Source of the DNA: Geobacteraceae bacterium
GTDB taxonomy: Bacteria; Desulfobacterota; Desulfuromonadia; Geobacterales; Pseudopelobacteraceae
DNA: 58,352 nucleotides
Direction of reading: 5' to 3'
NCBI GenBank assembly: GCA_025355965.1
Contig: JANXYR010000023.1
Coordinates: 1 to 58,352 of the forward strand
In this document: positions 1 to 8,302 of the stretch, piece by piece
Position numbering within the stretch: the stretch's first letter is position 1
How the letters are laid out: every line of letters begins with the position of its first letter
Notes under the pieces: generated by a model
Databases searched by the model: none
What the model was told of the DNA's origin: nothing
The model's input: only the letters and a program-made list of their open reading frames with translations
Program-made: the position numbers and the translations under genes

Positions 1-85
1 CGAAGAAAATGTCCTGTTGCGCGTTGCCGCGCAGGATGACGTGGTAGAGTGCGCCGGGGTAATGTATGCGTTGCTTGCGAGCCAT
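1..85 (-). CDS. REP-associated Y1 transposase, N-terminal fragment (cut by window edge)
   Basis: On the minus strand an ATG at 85 opens a frame that runs off the window. Its 28 residues begin MARKQRIHYPGALYHV and continue ILRGNAQQDIFF. The YPGALYHVILRGN pattern is the usual N-terminus of IS200-like/REP-associated tyrosine transposases (Y1_Tnp, HUH single-strand transposases). These act on short palindromes and are usually single-copy, domesticated genes. Only the start is visible, so the catalytic HUH and Tyr residues cannot be checked. No clear ribosome binding site precedes the ATG. Confidence 0.75.
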   Translation of the reverse strand, partial: MARKQRIHYPGALYHVILRGNAQQDIFF

Positions 86-206
86 GGGGAGGTTATACGG
101 GATTTAAAGCAATAAAGCAAGCCTGACCCCGCTGAAAGCCCTGGGAACACAAAGACCGTAGCCAAGCACAGCAGCCCTATTCGCTTTACCGACTTCACAC
201 TTCTTG

Positions 207-926
207 TCACCCGATCTCAACCCAAAGATGGCGCAACTCGCATTCTGGCAAACCGCCCACCCTTCGATGTTCTGACTTCAGCATGCTGACCTTGGTGGCC
301 GTGTTGTCACGCACCAGTTGGAGACTATCTGAATCATTCCAAACAGAATCTTGCCCACCAGCCAAATCCTGTATCCAACCATTAACTCGTGTCAGCCAGT
401 AGGATAAAGCCTGCTCCTGAACGTATGCTATCATGGCCGCAAAAGTATGCGAGGCTCCATGATGACCAAACTTGTAACGCTGGATGCCACCAGTCGTACC
501 GGGTTCGTTGGTGACATATTCACGTTCATCCCGGTCTTTGTCTTTTGGCGTTGGCAGCCGTTTGCACTCAATAGGAAACAGCGCATCAAACTGACTATGG
601 CGGCGACCCTCAATGATGAAGGTGGCAGCGCACGGCTTCACTGATAGGTCTATTTTTCTACCGCCACGTGCTTCATCGGCTGTTTCAGTCCGGAATTGAA
701 CATGGCTCCATGAGGGTGAGGTATAAACGGCGCTATTGAGGTGATCGCACAAATGTTCCGTCAATGTGGTTTCAGCGGTTGCGGCTGGCCGGTCGGGATG
801 GTCACGCCACAGGGGAAGTTCCTCGGCTATAAAGCCCACTAGTGCCAACTTCACTGTGGCGGGGAGGTGAATATCCCTGTCGAGTCTGCCTGATTGAGGA
901 ATGATGTTGGCGCTATCCGCTAACAT
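207..926 (-). CDS. PD-(D/E)XK nuclease-like protein, partner of the adjacent DNA methylase
   Basis: A 239-residue protein I cannot match to a named family. It contains GGRKIDLSV (Asp93) followed by FPIECKRLP (Glu120, Lys122). That is the D...ExK arrangement of PD-(D/E)XK nucleases, with Glu54 in a helix upstream as the possible first acidic residue. A later GTTGGIQRYKFG stretch (about 144-154) could be a substrate or structural loop. It starts 6 nt after the methylase stop, with GAGGT just before the ATG, so the two are translated from one mRNA. The likely role is the endonuclease or specificity partner of the 961-residue methylase. That is inference from motif and context; a nuclease-dead accessory cannot be excluded. 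Confidence 0.6.
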   Translation of the reverse strand: MLADSANIIPQSGRLDRDIHLPATVKLALVGFIAEELPLWRDHPDRPAATAETTLTEHLCDHLNSAVYTSPSWSHVQFRTETADEARGGRKIDLSVKPCAATFIIEGRRHSQFDALFPIECKRLPTPKDKDRDEREYVTNEPGTTGGIQRYKFGHHGASHTFAAMIAYVQEQALSYWLTRVNGWIQDLAGGQDSVWNDSDSLQLVRDNTATKVSMLKSEHRRVGGLPECELRHLWVEIG

Positions 927-932
927 AATACC

Positions 933-3818
933 TCAAAACCCTTGTGCGGCCAGATCAGCCAGCGTTTCATCAGCATCACGTAGTGCGATTGAACGAAGCC
1001 AATAGCGTAGCCGGTTTGGTTTCAGCAGGTAAATACATGCGCCGTCGTAGATACGGGCAATACGGGTTACGTTCAAGCCACTGCCACGTTTCTCGCGCAA
1101 AAGAGAGTCGATCTTATGCTTGAGTTCATCAGCCCCTGACCAGTCAACTTTACCATTGCCGAAAACATAGGGCTGGCAAATCACACCAGGCCAACAATAC
1201 GCGTCCAATGCATGTAGTTCATTATTTTTGTAAATGCCGTTGATTCTTGGGGTGAAAACTTCGTTAAATGATGGCAGGGCAGAAACGCCTGGCGTGCTCA
1301 TCACAGCAGACTTTTCCCCAAGGCGAATGAGATCACAGTAATAGTCTACAATATCAGCTGAAATAAGAGACTCATGTGGCGTAAGTTGAAACTTGCCGGA
1401 CATATCAAGCGGAAGTGAGGCAATATCTTCCTTGCTGAGTGCTGTGGATTTCTGGGTAAAAATCCTCGGACTTGTTGCAGCAAGGTAGGCTTTTAATGGA
1501 GTTTTGAAGAGTTCAAGCCATTGAGATATTGCATGCAACTTCTCAGCATCTTTTTTGGGCCCACAAAAACCTATAATCCTTTGAGTATAAGTTAAGTAAT
1601 GCTTTTCCCATACACTGTGATGCAAATCAGATTGCGAACGAATCAGCAGCATGGGAGGAGTGAACCGTTTCTCTGTGTAAGATGATTTAAAAAGCCCTAT
1701 TTGGCAGGATGTAATGCCGTTTTCATCAATGCCGTTATGTGTAAGGTGTTTAGAAGAAAGATACGGTTTGTCCGTAATGTGAGGTGCCGGTATGCGTTTT
1801 CCGCGTTCGCCCTCAATCCAGCCTTCGCCAAAATCCCATTTGCGTTCTCCAGCATAGTGACCAATAGTATTCAGCCCTTTAAGTCTATTCACAAACGCCA
1901 GGACTCGTCCACCACCAACAGAATCTGCCCGCCAGACACCATCGTCTATAAGCACCGACTTCCTTGGCAGCCAGTTCATATCATAGTAATCAATGTCAAA
2001 ACCCTGTTCCGCATCAGTTCGGCCACTACGACGAAAGGTCGCATGAAGGATCTGACGCTCAGGTGGCGGTGTTTGCGCCTCGGCGACAACAACAACTATT
2101 TTGGTATCGGCATCGCCTTTGATGAAAAGACCTCGAACCGAGATGAAGTCGAGTATTTCACGAACATCCCAGCGTTCGATGAATCGACGCCGGAAGCCGA
2201 TTGACTTTTGGTTGTAAAGAAAATTGTACTGTTGGAGCATGGCGAGTACTCCGCCGGGCACCAGCATCTCCATGGATTCGTGCAGGAAAAGATAGGCGAT
2301 TTGCTTGTCAGGCAACGTACCGTGTTCCTTTTGGTATCTCTTGTAGGAACGTTGTGCGCCGCCAGTGTCAAGCTTTGAGGCAAATGGAGGATTGCCGACA
2401 ATTACGCCCACACGATCCTTGATGGTTTGTTTTTCCTGGGTTTCAAAAAAGCAGCCGGTGTGAATGATTGTTGCCTTTAAGGGTGGGAAAAGCTTGACAC
2501 TGGATCTGATTTCCATTGGCTCCAGTGCGTCGCACAGCGCCAGGCAAAGACTGAAGGATGCGAGTTCTACGGCGCCATCCTCCTTATCAACGCCACGCAA
2601 CCGTGACGTGAGCAACTCGCGAAGAATTTTCTGATTCGGCTGCACCCAGTTGTTGCGTAACCGCCAGTGCAGCACAAGCCGTTTGTACGCTTCGACCAGA
2701 AAAATACCGGAACCACATGCCGGATCAAGGATGACTTCGTTGTTTTCTTTCAGCCGATCCAGTCTCTCCCAGCTCAAGACTTCACTCAACATGAGGCGGA
2801 CAACGAAATGCGGTGTATAGACCGCAACATCGGCATCCTCGACAAAAAGCTGGTAGATATGGCTGATCAGCTCCACCGGCAGGTCGGCAAAGGAGTAGCG
2901 CTGCCAGAGCGTACGCTGACCGCCGGACTCCTGTCGGCCTTCCACCAATTGGGCAAAATGGGCAAGGTGATTATTGTTCTCAAGCAATACCTTGCGGTCT
3001 TCGTCGTCGATAACAAACACATGGCCGTTGAAGCGCTGTTCAAGGTGATCAAGCAAGCTCACAAGAGCCTGGCCATCGGCTAACACTTGAAAAAACTCGC
3101 CTGCGCCAGACCGGAAGCGGCTGAAGAAACCGTCCTCAAAAACTTCCCGCTTTTCAAGGTAGGCGATAAGCACCGACAGGATGAGCAAGCGCCGTATAAG
3201 CGGCTTGGGCAGGGAATTTTTATCCTGCCTGGTAAGCTTCAGATACAGTTTCTTGACGGCATCTATTAATGTTTTTTGGGCGGCCTGTTTGCTGGACAGA
3301 AGCTGTTTGCACACCGCCGGATCATCCCAGAGTGTGCCGGTGTGGAGTTGTTCAGCGTCCCACCATGGCTCTTCCTGGAGTTGAGAGGCGATGTCGGAAG
3401 CGAGTTTCAGTGTTTTGAACGGCTTGCAATCTATTTCGCCTTTGCGTTCGAAATCGGGACGGTGCGCACAACGGAAAAGCTGGACTAAACCGGGTGTAAC
3501 ACGATAAACGAGCGGGACGCCGCCCCAACTCCAAAGTCTCTGGTGCAGTTTGCCGAATTCAAGGTCATGTGCCGATCCGGTTGAGCGATAGATGAATGCT
3601 TGCGCCACTGGCGCTTTACCATCACGGGGTGCTTCGAAAAATACTGCGTCGGCGCCGTAATGCCTGGCCTTCTCCATGATCACGACTTCTTCGGCAGGCC
3701 GCCCGGCCTGTACGTAATCATGAACAGGCACGAGCCCATCCACGACAACATGGCGGTCAGCCGCACTGAAATCTGTCAGCCAATTGCCGGGATTATTCAT
3801 CTTTACAGTTTCACACAT
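933..3818 (-). CDS. N6-adenine DNA methyltransferase, type IIG/Eco57I-like restriction-modification protein
   Basis: A 961-residue protein. An N-terminal domain (about 20-125, with ADAVFFEAPRDGK and IYRSTG) precedes a helical linker (about 180-330). The methylase core has motif I DPACGSG (365-371) for S-adenosylmethionine and motif IV NPPF (476-479) for the target adenine. A long C-terminal part (about 600-961) resembles the target-recognition region of type IIG and BREX PglX-like enzymes. No PD-(D/E)XK motif is obvious in this chain, but the next gene supplies one, suggesting a split restriction-modification system. An alternative start at 3800 (residue 7) lies 2 nt after the stop of an upstream gene remnant, which suggests translational coupling. 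Neither start has a good Shine-Dalgarno sequence. Confidence 0.85.
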   Translation of the reverse strand: MCETVKMNNPGNWLTDFSAADRHVVVDGLVPVHDYVQAGRPAEEVVIMEKARHYGADAVFFEAPRDGKAPVAQAFIYRSTGSAHDLEFGKLHQRLWSWGGVPLVYRVTPGLVQLFRCAHRPDFERKGEIDCKPFKTLKLASDIASQLQEEPWWDAEQLHTGTLWDDPAVCKQLLSSKQAAQKTLIDAVKKLYLKLTRQDKNSLPKPLIRRLLILSVLIAYLEKREVFEDGFFSRFRSGAGEFFQVLADGQALVSLLDHLEQRFNGHVFVIDDEDRKVLLENNNHLAHFAQLVEGRQESGGQRTLWQRYSFADLPVELISHIYQLFVEDADVAVYTPHFVVRLMLSEVLSWERLDRLKENNEVILDPACGSGIFLVEAYKRLVLHWRLRNNWVQPNQKILRELLTSRLRGVDKEDGAVELASFSLCLALCDALEPMEIRSSVKLFPPLKATIIHTGCFFETQEKQTIKDRVGVIVGNPPFASKLDTGGAQRSYKRYQKEHGTLPDKQIAYLFLHESMEMLVPGGVLAMLQQYNFLYNQKSIGFRRRFIERWDVREILDFISVRGLFIKGDADTKIVVVVAEAQTPPPERQILHATFRRSGRTDAEQGFDIDYYDMNWLPRKSVLIDDGVWRADSVGGGRVLAFVNRLKGLNTIGHYAGERKWDFGEGWIEGERGKRIPAPHITDKPYLSSKHLTHNGIDENGITSCQIGLFKSSYTEKRFTPPMLLIRSQSDLHHSVWEKHYLTYTQRIIGFCGPKKDAEKLHAISQWLELFKTPLKAYLAATSPRIFTQKSTALSKEDIASLPLDMSGKFQLTPHESLISADIVDYYCDLIRLGEKSAVMSTPGVSALPSFNEVFTPRINGIYKNNELHALDAYCWPGVICQPYVFGNGKVDWSGADELKHKIDSLLREKRGSGLNVTRIARIYDGACIYLLKPNRLRYWLRSIALRDADETLADLAAQGF

Positions 3819-3995
3819 TTATTGGTGTCCAGAATGTATTCATATTCAACACTGCTCAAGCGCTTTTCGGGAATAACCACAATGATTTTTTAAACGCTCG
3901 TCCGCAGCCAGCGCCTCGACGGCCTTTCGTAGCGACAGGTTGTCGTTGCCGATTGCGGATTTTACGATGCTCAACAAAATATCGACCCTAGCCAT
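3803..3995 (-). pseudogene. Remnant of an AAA-ATPase gene start, frameshifted, upstream of the methylase
   Basis: From ATG 3995 the minus strand reads 49 residues beginning MARVDILLSIVKSAIGNDN and including LRKAVEALAADERLKNH, ending at 3846. The pattern resembles the N-terminus of AAA+ ATPases often paired with subtilisin-like proteases in accessory regions. After residue 36 the match stops. Dropping one A from the A6 run at about 3885-3891 would continue the frame through IIVVIPEKRLSSVEYEY to a stop at 3803, 2 nt before an ATG of the methylase. It therefore looks like a gene with a large internal deletion or a foreign 3' end. The family assignment is tentative. Confidence 0.4.
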
Positions 3996-4089
3996 TGGGT
4001 GCTCCAAAAATCAAGAAAATTAAGTGTCTGAAGAGTGATAAATGCATTGTGTATAGCATGGTTGGGCGGTGTAACGAAAGGGGTTTTGT

Positions 4090-4401
4090 CTATCTGATTG
4101 TAGCGAACAACTTCACCACAAAATACTCTTCCCGGTTCAACTCTTCCGGCAACTTATCCTTCAAAATCGATGCCACGAACTGAATCCCCTTGCCGTTCAC
4201 CAACTTGGCAATCTTCAGGAGCTGATTATCATGCATCAACTCCTTCTTGTCGTTCAGCAAAAAGTGCAGACACGGGACATTCTCCGCATCGGCAAACAGG
4301 GTGTAAGCAATATCAAAACAGGAAATCTCCCCCCTGTTTTTTGCCTGAACTGAGATTTGGTATTGAAAGCGCTGAACTCCTACAATGCTGCCCTTTTTTA
4401 T
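4090..4401 (-). pseudogene. C-terminal fragment of a DUF2326-like (SMC/RecF-type ATPase) protein
   Basis: The minus-strand frame is open from 4401 to a TAG at 4090, about 103 residues with no start codon of its own. It includes EISCFDIAYTLFADAENVPC, a HFLLNDKKELMHDN segment and GKGIQFVASILKDKLPEELN. The cFDiay...lHDn...gkgiQfv.silkDKLp pattern fits the C-terminal end of DUF2326 proteins. Those are coiled-coil ABC/SMC-like ATPases found in bacterial conflict (ABC-3C type) operons. The N-terminal ATPase half is missing, and the fragment follows directly after the SMEK fragment. This indicates a deletion joining the first and last genes of a former cassette. Confidence 0.5.
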
Positions 4402-4407
4402 TTACGG

Positions 4408-4542
4408 TCAGATCGACCGGTAGAAATTTTCGGAATGGAGGTGCAGGTCGAGGAAATTCAGTTTGCCGCGCAGCTCGATTTCTGTCGCAAGGGCAGAGAG
4501 CTTGCTGACGATGTAGTTGAAATAGCGCGGCCTGTACACCAT
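4408..4542 (-). pseudogene. SMEK-domain protein, N-terminal 44 residues only
   Basis: ATG 4542 is preceded by a good GGAG Shine-Dalgarno sequence and encodes 44 residues, including IELRGKLNFLDLHLHSENFY, then stops at 4408. This is the signature N-terminus of SMEK-domain proteins, found at the front of bacterial NLR-like and ABC-associated conflict proteins. The full domain is much longer, so the gene is truncated where it meets the DUF2326-like fragment. The signals for translation are intact, so a 44-residue peptide could still be made, but no function is expected. Confidence 0.55.
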
Positions 4543-4653
4543 ATGATCTCCGGGAGGTAAGGCTAAAACCGCGCTTTTTATGGCACTTTTACTTGGTCAA
4601 GTCAATGATTCTAATGTGGTTATTGAACACTGTTCTAGCAAATGAAGCGCGCC

Positions 4654-4702
4654 TTGACAAAGCCATCCGATAAGGTAATACTCTTGAATACCGAGTACTA
4701 CC
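4654..4702 (+). promoter_or_regulatory. Promoter and dyad operator of the toxin-antitoxin operon
   Basis: TTGACA (4654-4659) lies 16 nt before TAATAC (4676-4681). Overlapping the -10 box is an imperfect inverted repeat, GGTAATACTC (4674-4683) and GAGTACTACC (4693-4702), with one mismatch and a 9-nt spacer. GGAGG at about 4704-4708 serves the antitoxin start at 4715. The layout fits repression by the ribbon-helix-helix antitoxin or the toxin-antitoxin complex. Confidence 0.6.
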
Positions 4703-4714
4703 CGGAGGTGAAAT

Positions 4715-4999
4715 ATGCAGGCACAAGTAAAGCCGATGGCCATCAAACTGCCTCAACAAGACAGGGATCGTCTGCAACAGCTTGGCGTGGCGAAAAAACG
4801 TTCCGCTCATTGGCTTGCAAAAGAGGCGATTACCCAGTTTCTGGATCGTGAAGAGGCTGCGGAACAGTTTAAACAGGAGTCTGTGGCGCGATGGGAAGAG
4901 TATTGTGTCACCGGTAAATCCATACCGCATGACACCGTCATGAACTGGCTTGAATCGTGGGGTACCGATAACGAAACCGAGGCGCCAAAATGCGGATAG
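4715..4999 (+). CDS. Ribbon-helix-helix antitoxin (ParD/CopG-like)
   Basis: 94 residues. The N-terminal MAIKLPQQDRDRLQQLGV followed by SAHWLAKEAITQFLDREE is a ribbon-helix-helix DNA-binding fold of the ParD/CopG type (residues about 8-47). The C-terminal half (about 48-94) would wrap the toxin. The start is fixed by GGAGG 6 nt upstream. The stop overlaps the toxin gene by 10 nt, as is typical of coupled type II toxin-antitoxin pairs. It probably binds the dyad at 4674-4702 to autoregulate. Confidence 0.8.
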   Translation: MQAQVKPMAIKLPQQDRDRLQQLGVAKKRSAHWLAKEAITQFLDREEAAEQFKQESVARWEEYCVTGKSIPHDTVMNWLESWGTDNETEAPKCG

Positions 5000-5376
5000 T
5001 GTGGCTTGACTCCGCAATCCTTGACCTTCAACGTTTCAGGGAGTTTATCCAGCCGCACAATAAGGAAGCGGCACAACGGGCCGTCAGGATAATCAGGACT
5101 GCCGTCGCACAGATCGCAGCAAATCCCCGCATCGGAAAACCGGTGGAAGATTTGCCTGATTTCCACGATATAGTCGTCCCATTCGGCGCTTCAGGTTATC
5201 TGCTCCGTTATCGAATACAGGGTGAGACCATTATCATAATCGCTCTCAAACATTGCAAGGAGGCAGGCTTTTCAGAACAGTCTCCGGCATTGTGGGTAGT
5301 AAAGGAACCGGGCGAAACTGCTTATGGCATCATTTGTTCTTCAAAAGCGGGTGGATCTCCTAAGAAAACTGATTGA
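4990..5376 (+). CDS. ParE/RelE-superfamily toxin with a C-terminal extension
   Basis: 128 residues. MRIVWLDSAILDLQRFREFI, then NPRIGKPVEDL and ASGYLLRYRIQGETIII, then ALKHCKEAGF, follow the ParE/RelE fold. Family members usually end near the KEAGF motif (about residue 95). The last 30 or so residues here are extra, low in similarity, and may result from loss of the original stop. ParE toxins generally poison gyrase, and RelE relatives cut mRNA; the sequence suggests ParE. It overlaps its antitoxin by 10 nt. Confidence 0.8.
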   Translation: MRIVWLDSAILDLQRFREFIQPHNKEAAQRAVRIIRTAVAQIAANPRIGKPVEDLPDFHDIVVPFGASGYLLRYRIQGETIIIIALKHCKEAGFSEQSPALWVVKEPGETAYGIICSSKAGGSPKKTD

Positions 5377-5468
5377 TCAAGGCCGACGGACTCACTTCTC
5401 TAACAGCTGAAAAAATACGAAGTCCGAAGTTGAGGAACATCTTGACTCTTAACCAACCATGTAGTTTT

Positions 5469-7373
5469 TTACAGCGGAGAGGTGAGGAAGCATGGATTCT
5501 TTAACAGTTTTTTTGTAAAGTCATCAGCTGGTTCCGGTCGGCAGAAGTAGTACCCTTGTCCCATGCCGCAGCCGAGTTGCAGGAGTGCTTGACGCTGCTC
5601 TTCCGTCTCGACGCCTTCTGCAACAGTGGTGAGTCCCATCTGTTGGGCTATGGCAAGTATCGTGGAGATGATCGCCCTGTCGTTATTATCATCAAGCATG
5701 TTTCTCACGAAGGTTTGATCGATCTTCAGGGTGTCAATAGGGATTCGCTTGAGATAGACAAGAGACGAATACCCCGTGCCAAAATCATCGATTGCGATGC
5801 TAAAGCCCAGATTCCTGAGCTCTGCCATAAGCTCGAACATCCGCTCAGGATCGTCCATGAGACAACTTTCAGTCAGCTCCATTTCAACAGCTGAGGGTGA
5901 GACACCGGTTTCTTCCATGACCCTTGCGATCCGCTCAAGGAAATATGGATCTTCTAATTGACGGGCTGAAACGTTTACCGCAATTCTGCCACGACAGGTC
6001 AAACCCTGCTCTGTCCACAGTTTTATTTGCCCACACGCCTTCCTCAGAACCCACTCACCTATGGTGGACATCAGGCCCCGCCCTTCCGCAATCGGTATAA
6101 ACTCAGCCGGACTGATCGACCCAAGAATCGGATCGTGCCAACGAAGCAATGCCTCGGCGCCGATAATCTGCCCGGAACAGAGCTCCACTTTGGGCTGATA
6201 GTGGAGCTGCAAGTTTCTTTCTTCCACCGCACATTCCAGGCGTTGGAGGAGTTCCAGTTCCCTGTTAAGCTCATGGCTCATTTTACTCTTGTAAAAGCGG
6301 AAACCACCACCAGCTTCCTTCACCTTTGACATCGCAAGGTCTGCCTGCGACAGCAGATCAGTCGGATTATCCGAATCATTTGGGTATAATGCTATGCCAA
6401 TACTACCGCTTATGGAGAAGGAGTTAGCATCAAGCAGAAATGGCTGTTTGATTGCCGCCAGGATATGCTTTGCAAGGCTGATGGCTTTGCTCTGGTTGTT
6501 CTGGTTGCAGATAATAACGAAGTCGTCGCCACCAAACCGGGCAACTGTACAGTTGTCTTCGGACAAATCCTGCAACTTTTGTGCAACCTGCACCAGGACC
6601 TTGTCACCTGCCTCATGTCCGTAGGATTCGTTGATTTCACGGATATAGTCAAGATCCAGCAAGAGTAAAGCCAGTTGACTACAGTTGTCTCTTGCTGTGG
6701 CGACGGCATCCGTTAGCAGAGAGGAAAGATGATTTCTGTTTGGCAATCCGGTCAAACTGTCAAAAAAAGCTAATCGATGAATATGTGCATTGGCATATTC
6801 GTGGGCTCTGCGGAGACGAACAGTCTCGATTCCGAAGGACAGATCGCTGGCCAGCTCTTCAAGGAGTGTAATTTCCTTGCCATGGAAGGAGTTTGGTTCC
6901 GGTGCATATATTGCTATGGCGCCGATTGTTTCGCCATCCACCTTAAGCGGGAGGGCAATTGCAGATTGGTAATTTCTGCTTCTGGCGTCATCATGCCAGA
7001 CCGCGAGTCGAGGATCATCCAGAATGTCGAGTCTGAGTTGAGTTATTCCGGTACGTATGGCGGTACTCATTGCACTAAGCCCATGCTCGTTATCAGCCCA
7101 TGACATTTTGGCTGCAGAAAGGAACCCTTCATTATGGCCGCAGTAGGCGGCAGGGCGAACAGATTTAGAGTCGTCCATCTCCTTGTATCCGACCCAGCTG
7201 AGAGAGTATCCACCTATCTCCGTCGATATCCGACAGACCTCATAAAGAAGCGCGGTTTCATCATTAGTTCGTAGAAGCGTCTGGTTGCTTGCAGATAGCA
7301 GTCTTAGAGCACGATTAGTACGTTTGAGTTCATCTTCAATGTTTAGCAACTGCTGCATGTCTGCCTCTACCAT
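5469..7373 (-). CDS. GAF-GGDEF-EAL cyclic-di-GMP signalling protein
   Basis: 634 residues: a short coiled start, a GAF sensor domain (about 35-185), a GGDEF domain (about 200-360) and an EAL domain (about 375-630). The GGDEF signature reads GGDDF (281-285), a conservative change that may or may not retain cyclase activity. The EAL site looks complete: EALLRW, NVSARQLED, ELTES, IDDFGTGYSSL, LKIDQTFV and AEGVETEEQ. The protein is therefore at least a candidate c-di-GMP phosphodiesterase. It has no membrane segments, so it is cytosolic. A second start at residue 6 (7358) has GAGG upstream and may be the real one. Confidence 0.9.
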   Translation of the reverse strand: MVEADMQQLLNIEDELKRTNRALRLLSASNQTLLRTNDETALLYEVCRISTEIGGYSLSWVGYKEMDDSKSVRPAAYCGHNEGFLSAAKMSWADNEHGLSAMSTAIRTGITQLRLDILDDPRLAVWHDDARSRNYQSAIALPLKVDGETIGAIAIYAPEPNSFHGKEITLLEELASDLSFGIETVRLRRAHEYANAHIHRLAFFDSLTGLPNRNHLSSLLTDAVATARDNCSQLALLLLDLDYIREINESYGHEAGDKVLVQVAQKLQDLSEDNCTVARFGGDDFVIICNQNNQSKAISLAKHILAAIKQPFLLDANSFSISGSIGIALYPNDSDNPTDLLSQADLAMSKVKEAGGGFRFYKSKMSHELNRELELLQRLECAVEERNLQLHYQPKVELCSGQIIGAEALLRWHDPILGSISPAEFIPIAEGRGLMSTIGEWVLRKACGQIKLWTEQGLTCRGRIAVNVSARQLEDPYFLERIARVMEETGVSPSAVEMELTESCLMDDPERMFELMAELRNLGFSIAIDDFGTGYSSLVYLKRIPIDTLKIDQTFVRNMLDDNNDRAIISTILAIAQQMGLTTVAEGVETEEQRQALLQLGCGMGQGYYFCRPEPADDFTKKLLKNPCFLTSPL

Positions 7374-7459
7374 TTAAACTAAAGAACGCAATCTTAACAA
7401 TGGAGACCAAAAATGTATATTGCAAAATTGAAGTGGCTACAAACCTTTGTGAATCTCAC

Positions 7460-8302
7460 TCAAACATACTGCCCCGCATGATAGGAGCTCCGGACATAGG
7501 GGCCGCTCTCCACATGGCTGAACCCAATTTTCACCGCTTCACACCGGAGCGATTCGAACCGTTCCAGGCTGACAAACTCCTGTACCTGAAAATGCCTGCG
7601 ACTGGGGGCCAGATATTGGCCGATACTGAGATAAGAGCACCCAACACCGCGCAGATCACTTAACAGTTGCAGTACTTCATCCACCAGTTCCCCCATTCCG
7701 AGCATTATACCTGACTTGGTGCGGATATCAGGCGCCATCTCGGCACTGTTTCGCAACACCTCCAGCGATCGATGGTAATCTGCGCCGTTGCGAATCTGGT
7801 ACAGCCGTGGCACCGTTTCAAGGTTGTGAGCGATGATATCAGGGTGTGCTGCAACGACAGATTTCAGGCTTGACACAACTCCCTGAAAATCCGGAACCAA
7901 CAGTTCAATCCGCGTCGCGGGAGATGAAATGCGGATGGCAGCCACTACGGCAGCGTATATTTCTGCACCGCCATCAGGCAGATCGTCGCGGGTCGGGCTG
8001 GTGACAACCACATGAGAGAGCTTCAAGCGGGCAACCGCCTCAGCAACTCGTGCCGGTTCGCCGGTATCTACCGGTAGCGGCAAGGTCTTCTCCACATTAC
8101 AGAAGCTGCACAAACGCGTACAGTTCCTACCCAGGATGAGAAACGTTGCCTGACCACAGGCAAAACACTCTGAAATATTTGGGCAGAGCGCCTGCTGGCA
8201 GACTGTATTCAAGCGCAGTTCACCCAACAGTTGCCGCATTTCGTTCTGGTCACCGGGGTTGACCTTTTTCCGCAGCCACTCCGGTTTTCGTTGAATATTC
8301 AC
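7460..8302 (-). CDS. lipA: Lipoyl synthase (radical SAM)
   Basis: LipA inserts two sulfurs into octanoyl groups on lipoyl domains. From the GTG at 8302 the protein is 280 residues and begins (M)NIQRKPEWLRKK, as usual for LipA. The auxiliary-cluster cysteines are C35, C40 and C46. The radical SAM CxxxCxxC is C61, C65 and C68 (CTRLCSFC). The conserved RSSYHA near the C-terminus supplies the serine ligand. The GTG overlaps the stop of the upstream ligase gene (GTGA), with AAGGA about 10 nt upstream. A longer ATG start at 8326 would overlap that gene by 28 nt and is less likely. Confidence 0.93.
   Translation of the reverse strand: MNIQRKPEWLRKKVNPGDQNEMRQLLGELRLNTVCQQALCPNISECFACGQATFLILGRNCTRLCSFCNVEKTLPLPVDTGEPARVAEAVARLKLSHVVVTSPTRDDLPDGGAEIYAAVVAAIRISSPATRIELLVPDFQGVVSSLKSVVAAHPDIIAHNLETVPRLYQIRNGADYHRSLEVLRNSAEMAPDIRTKSGIMLGMGELVDEVLQLLSDLRGVGCSYLSIGQYLAPSRRHFQVQEFVSLERFESLRCEAVKIGFSHVESGPYVRSSYHAGQYV

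Noticed and set aside
2667-3083. Plus-strand open frame of about 138 codons inside the methylase gene
   Set aside because: It is antisense to well-conserved methylase sequence, has no ribosome binding site and no recognisable motif.
4170-4560. Plus-strand frames opposite the SMEK and DUF2326-like fragments
   Set aside because: The conserved protein motifs are on the minus strand; the plus frames are compositionally odd and unsupported.
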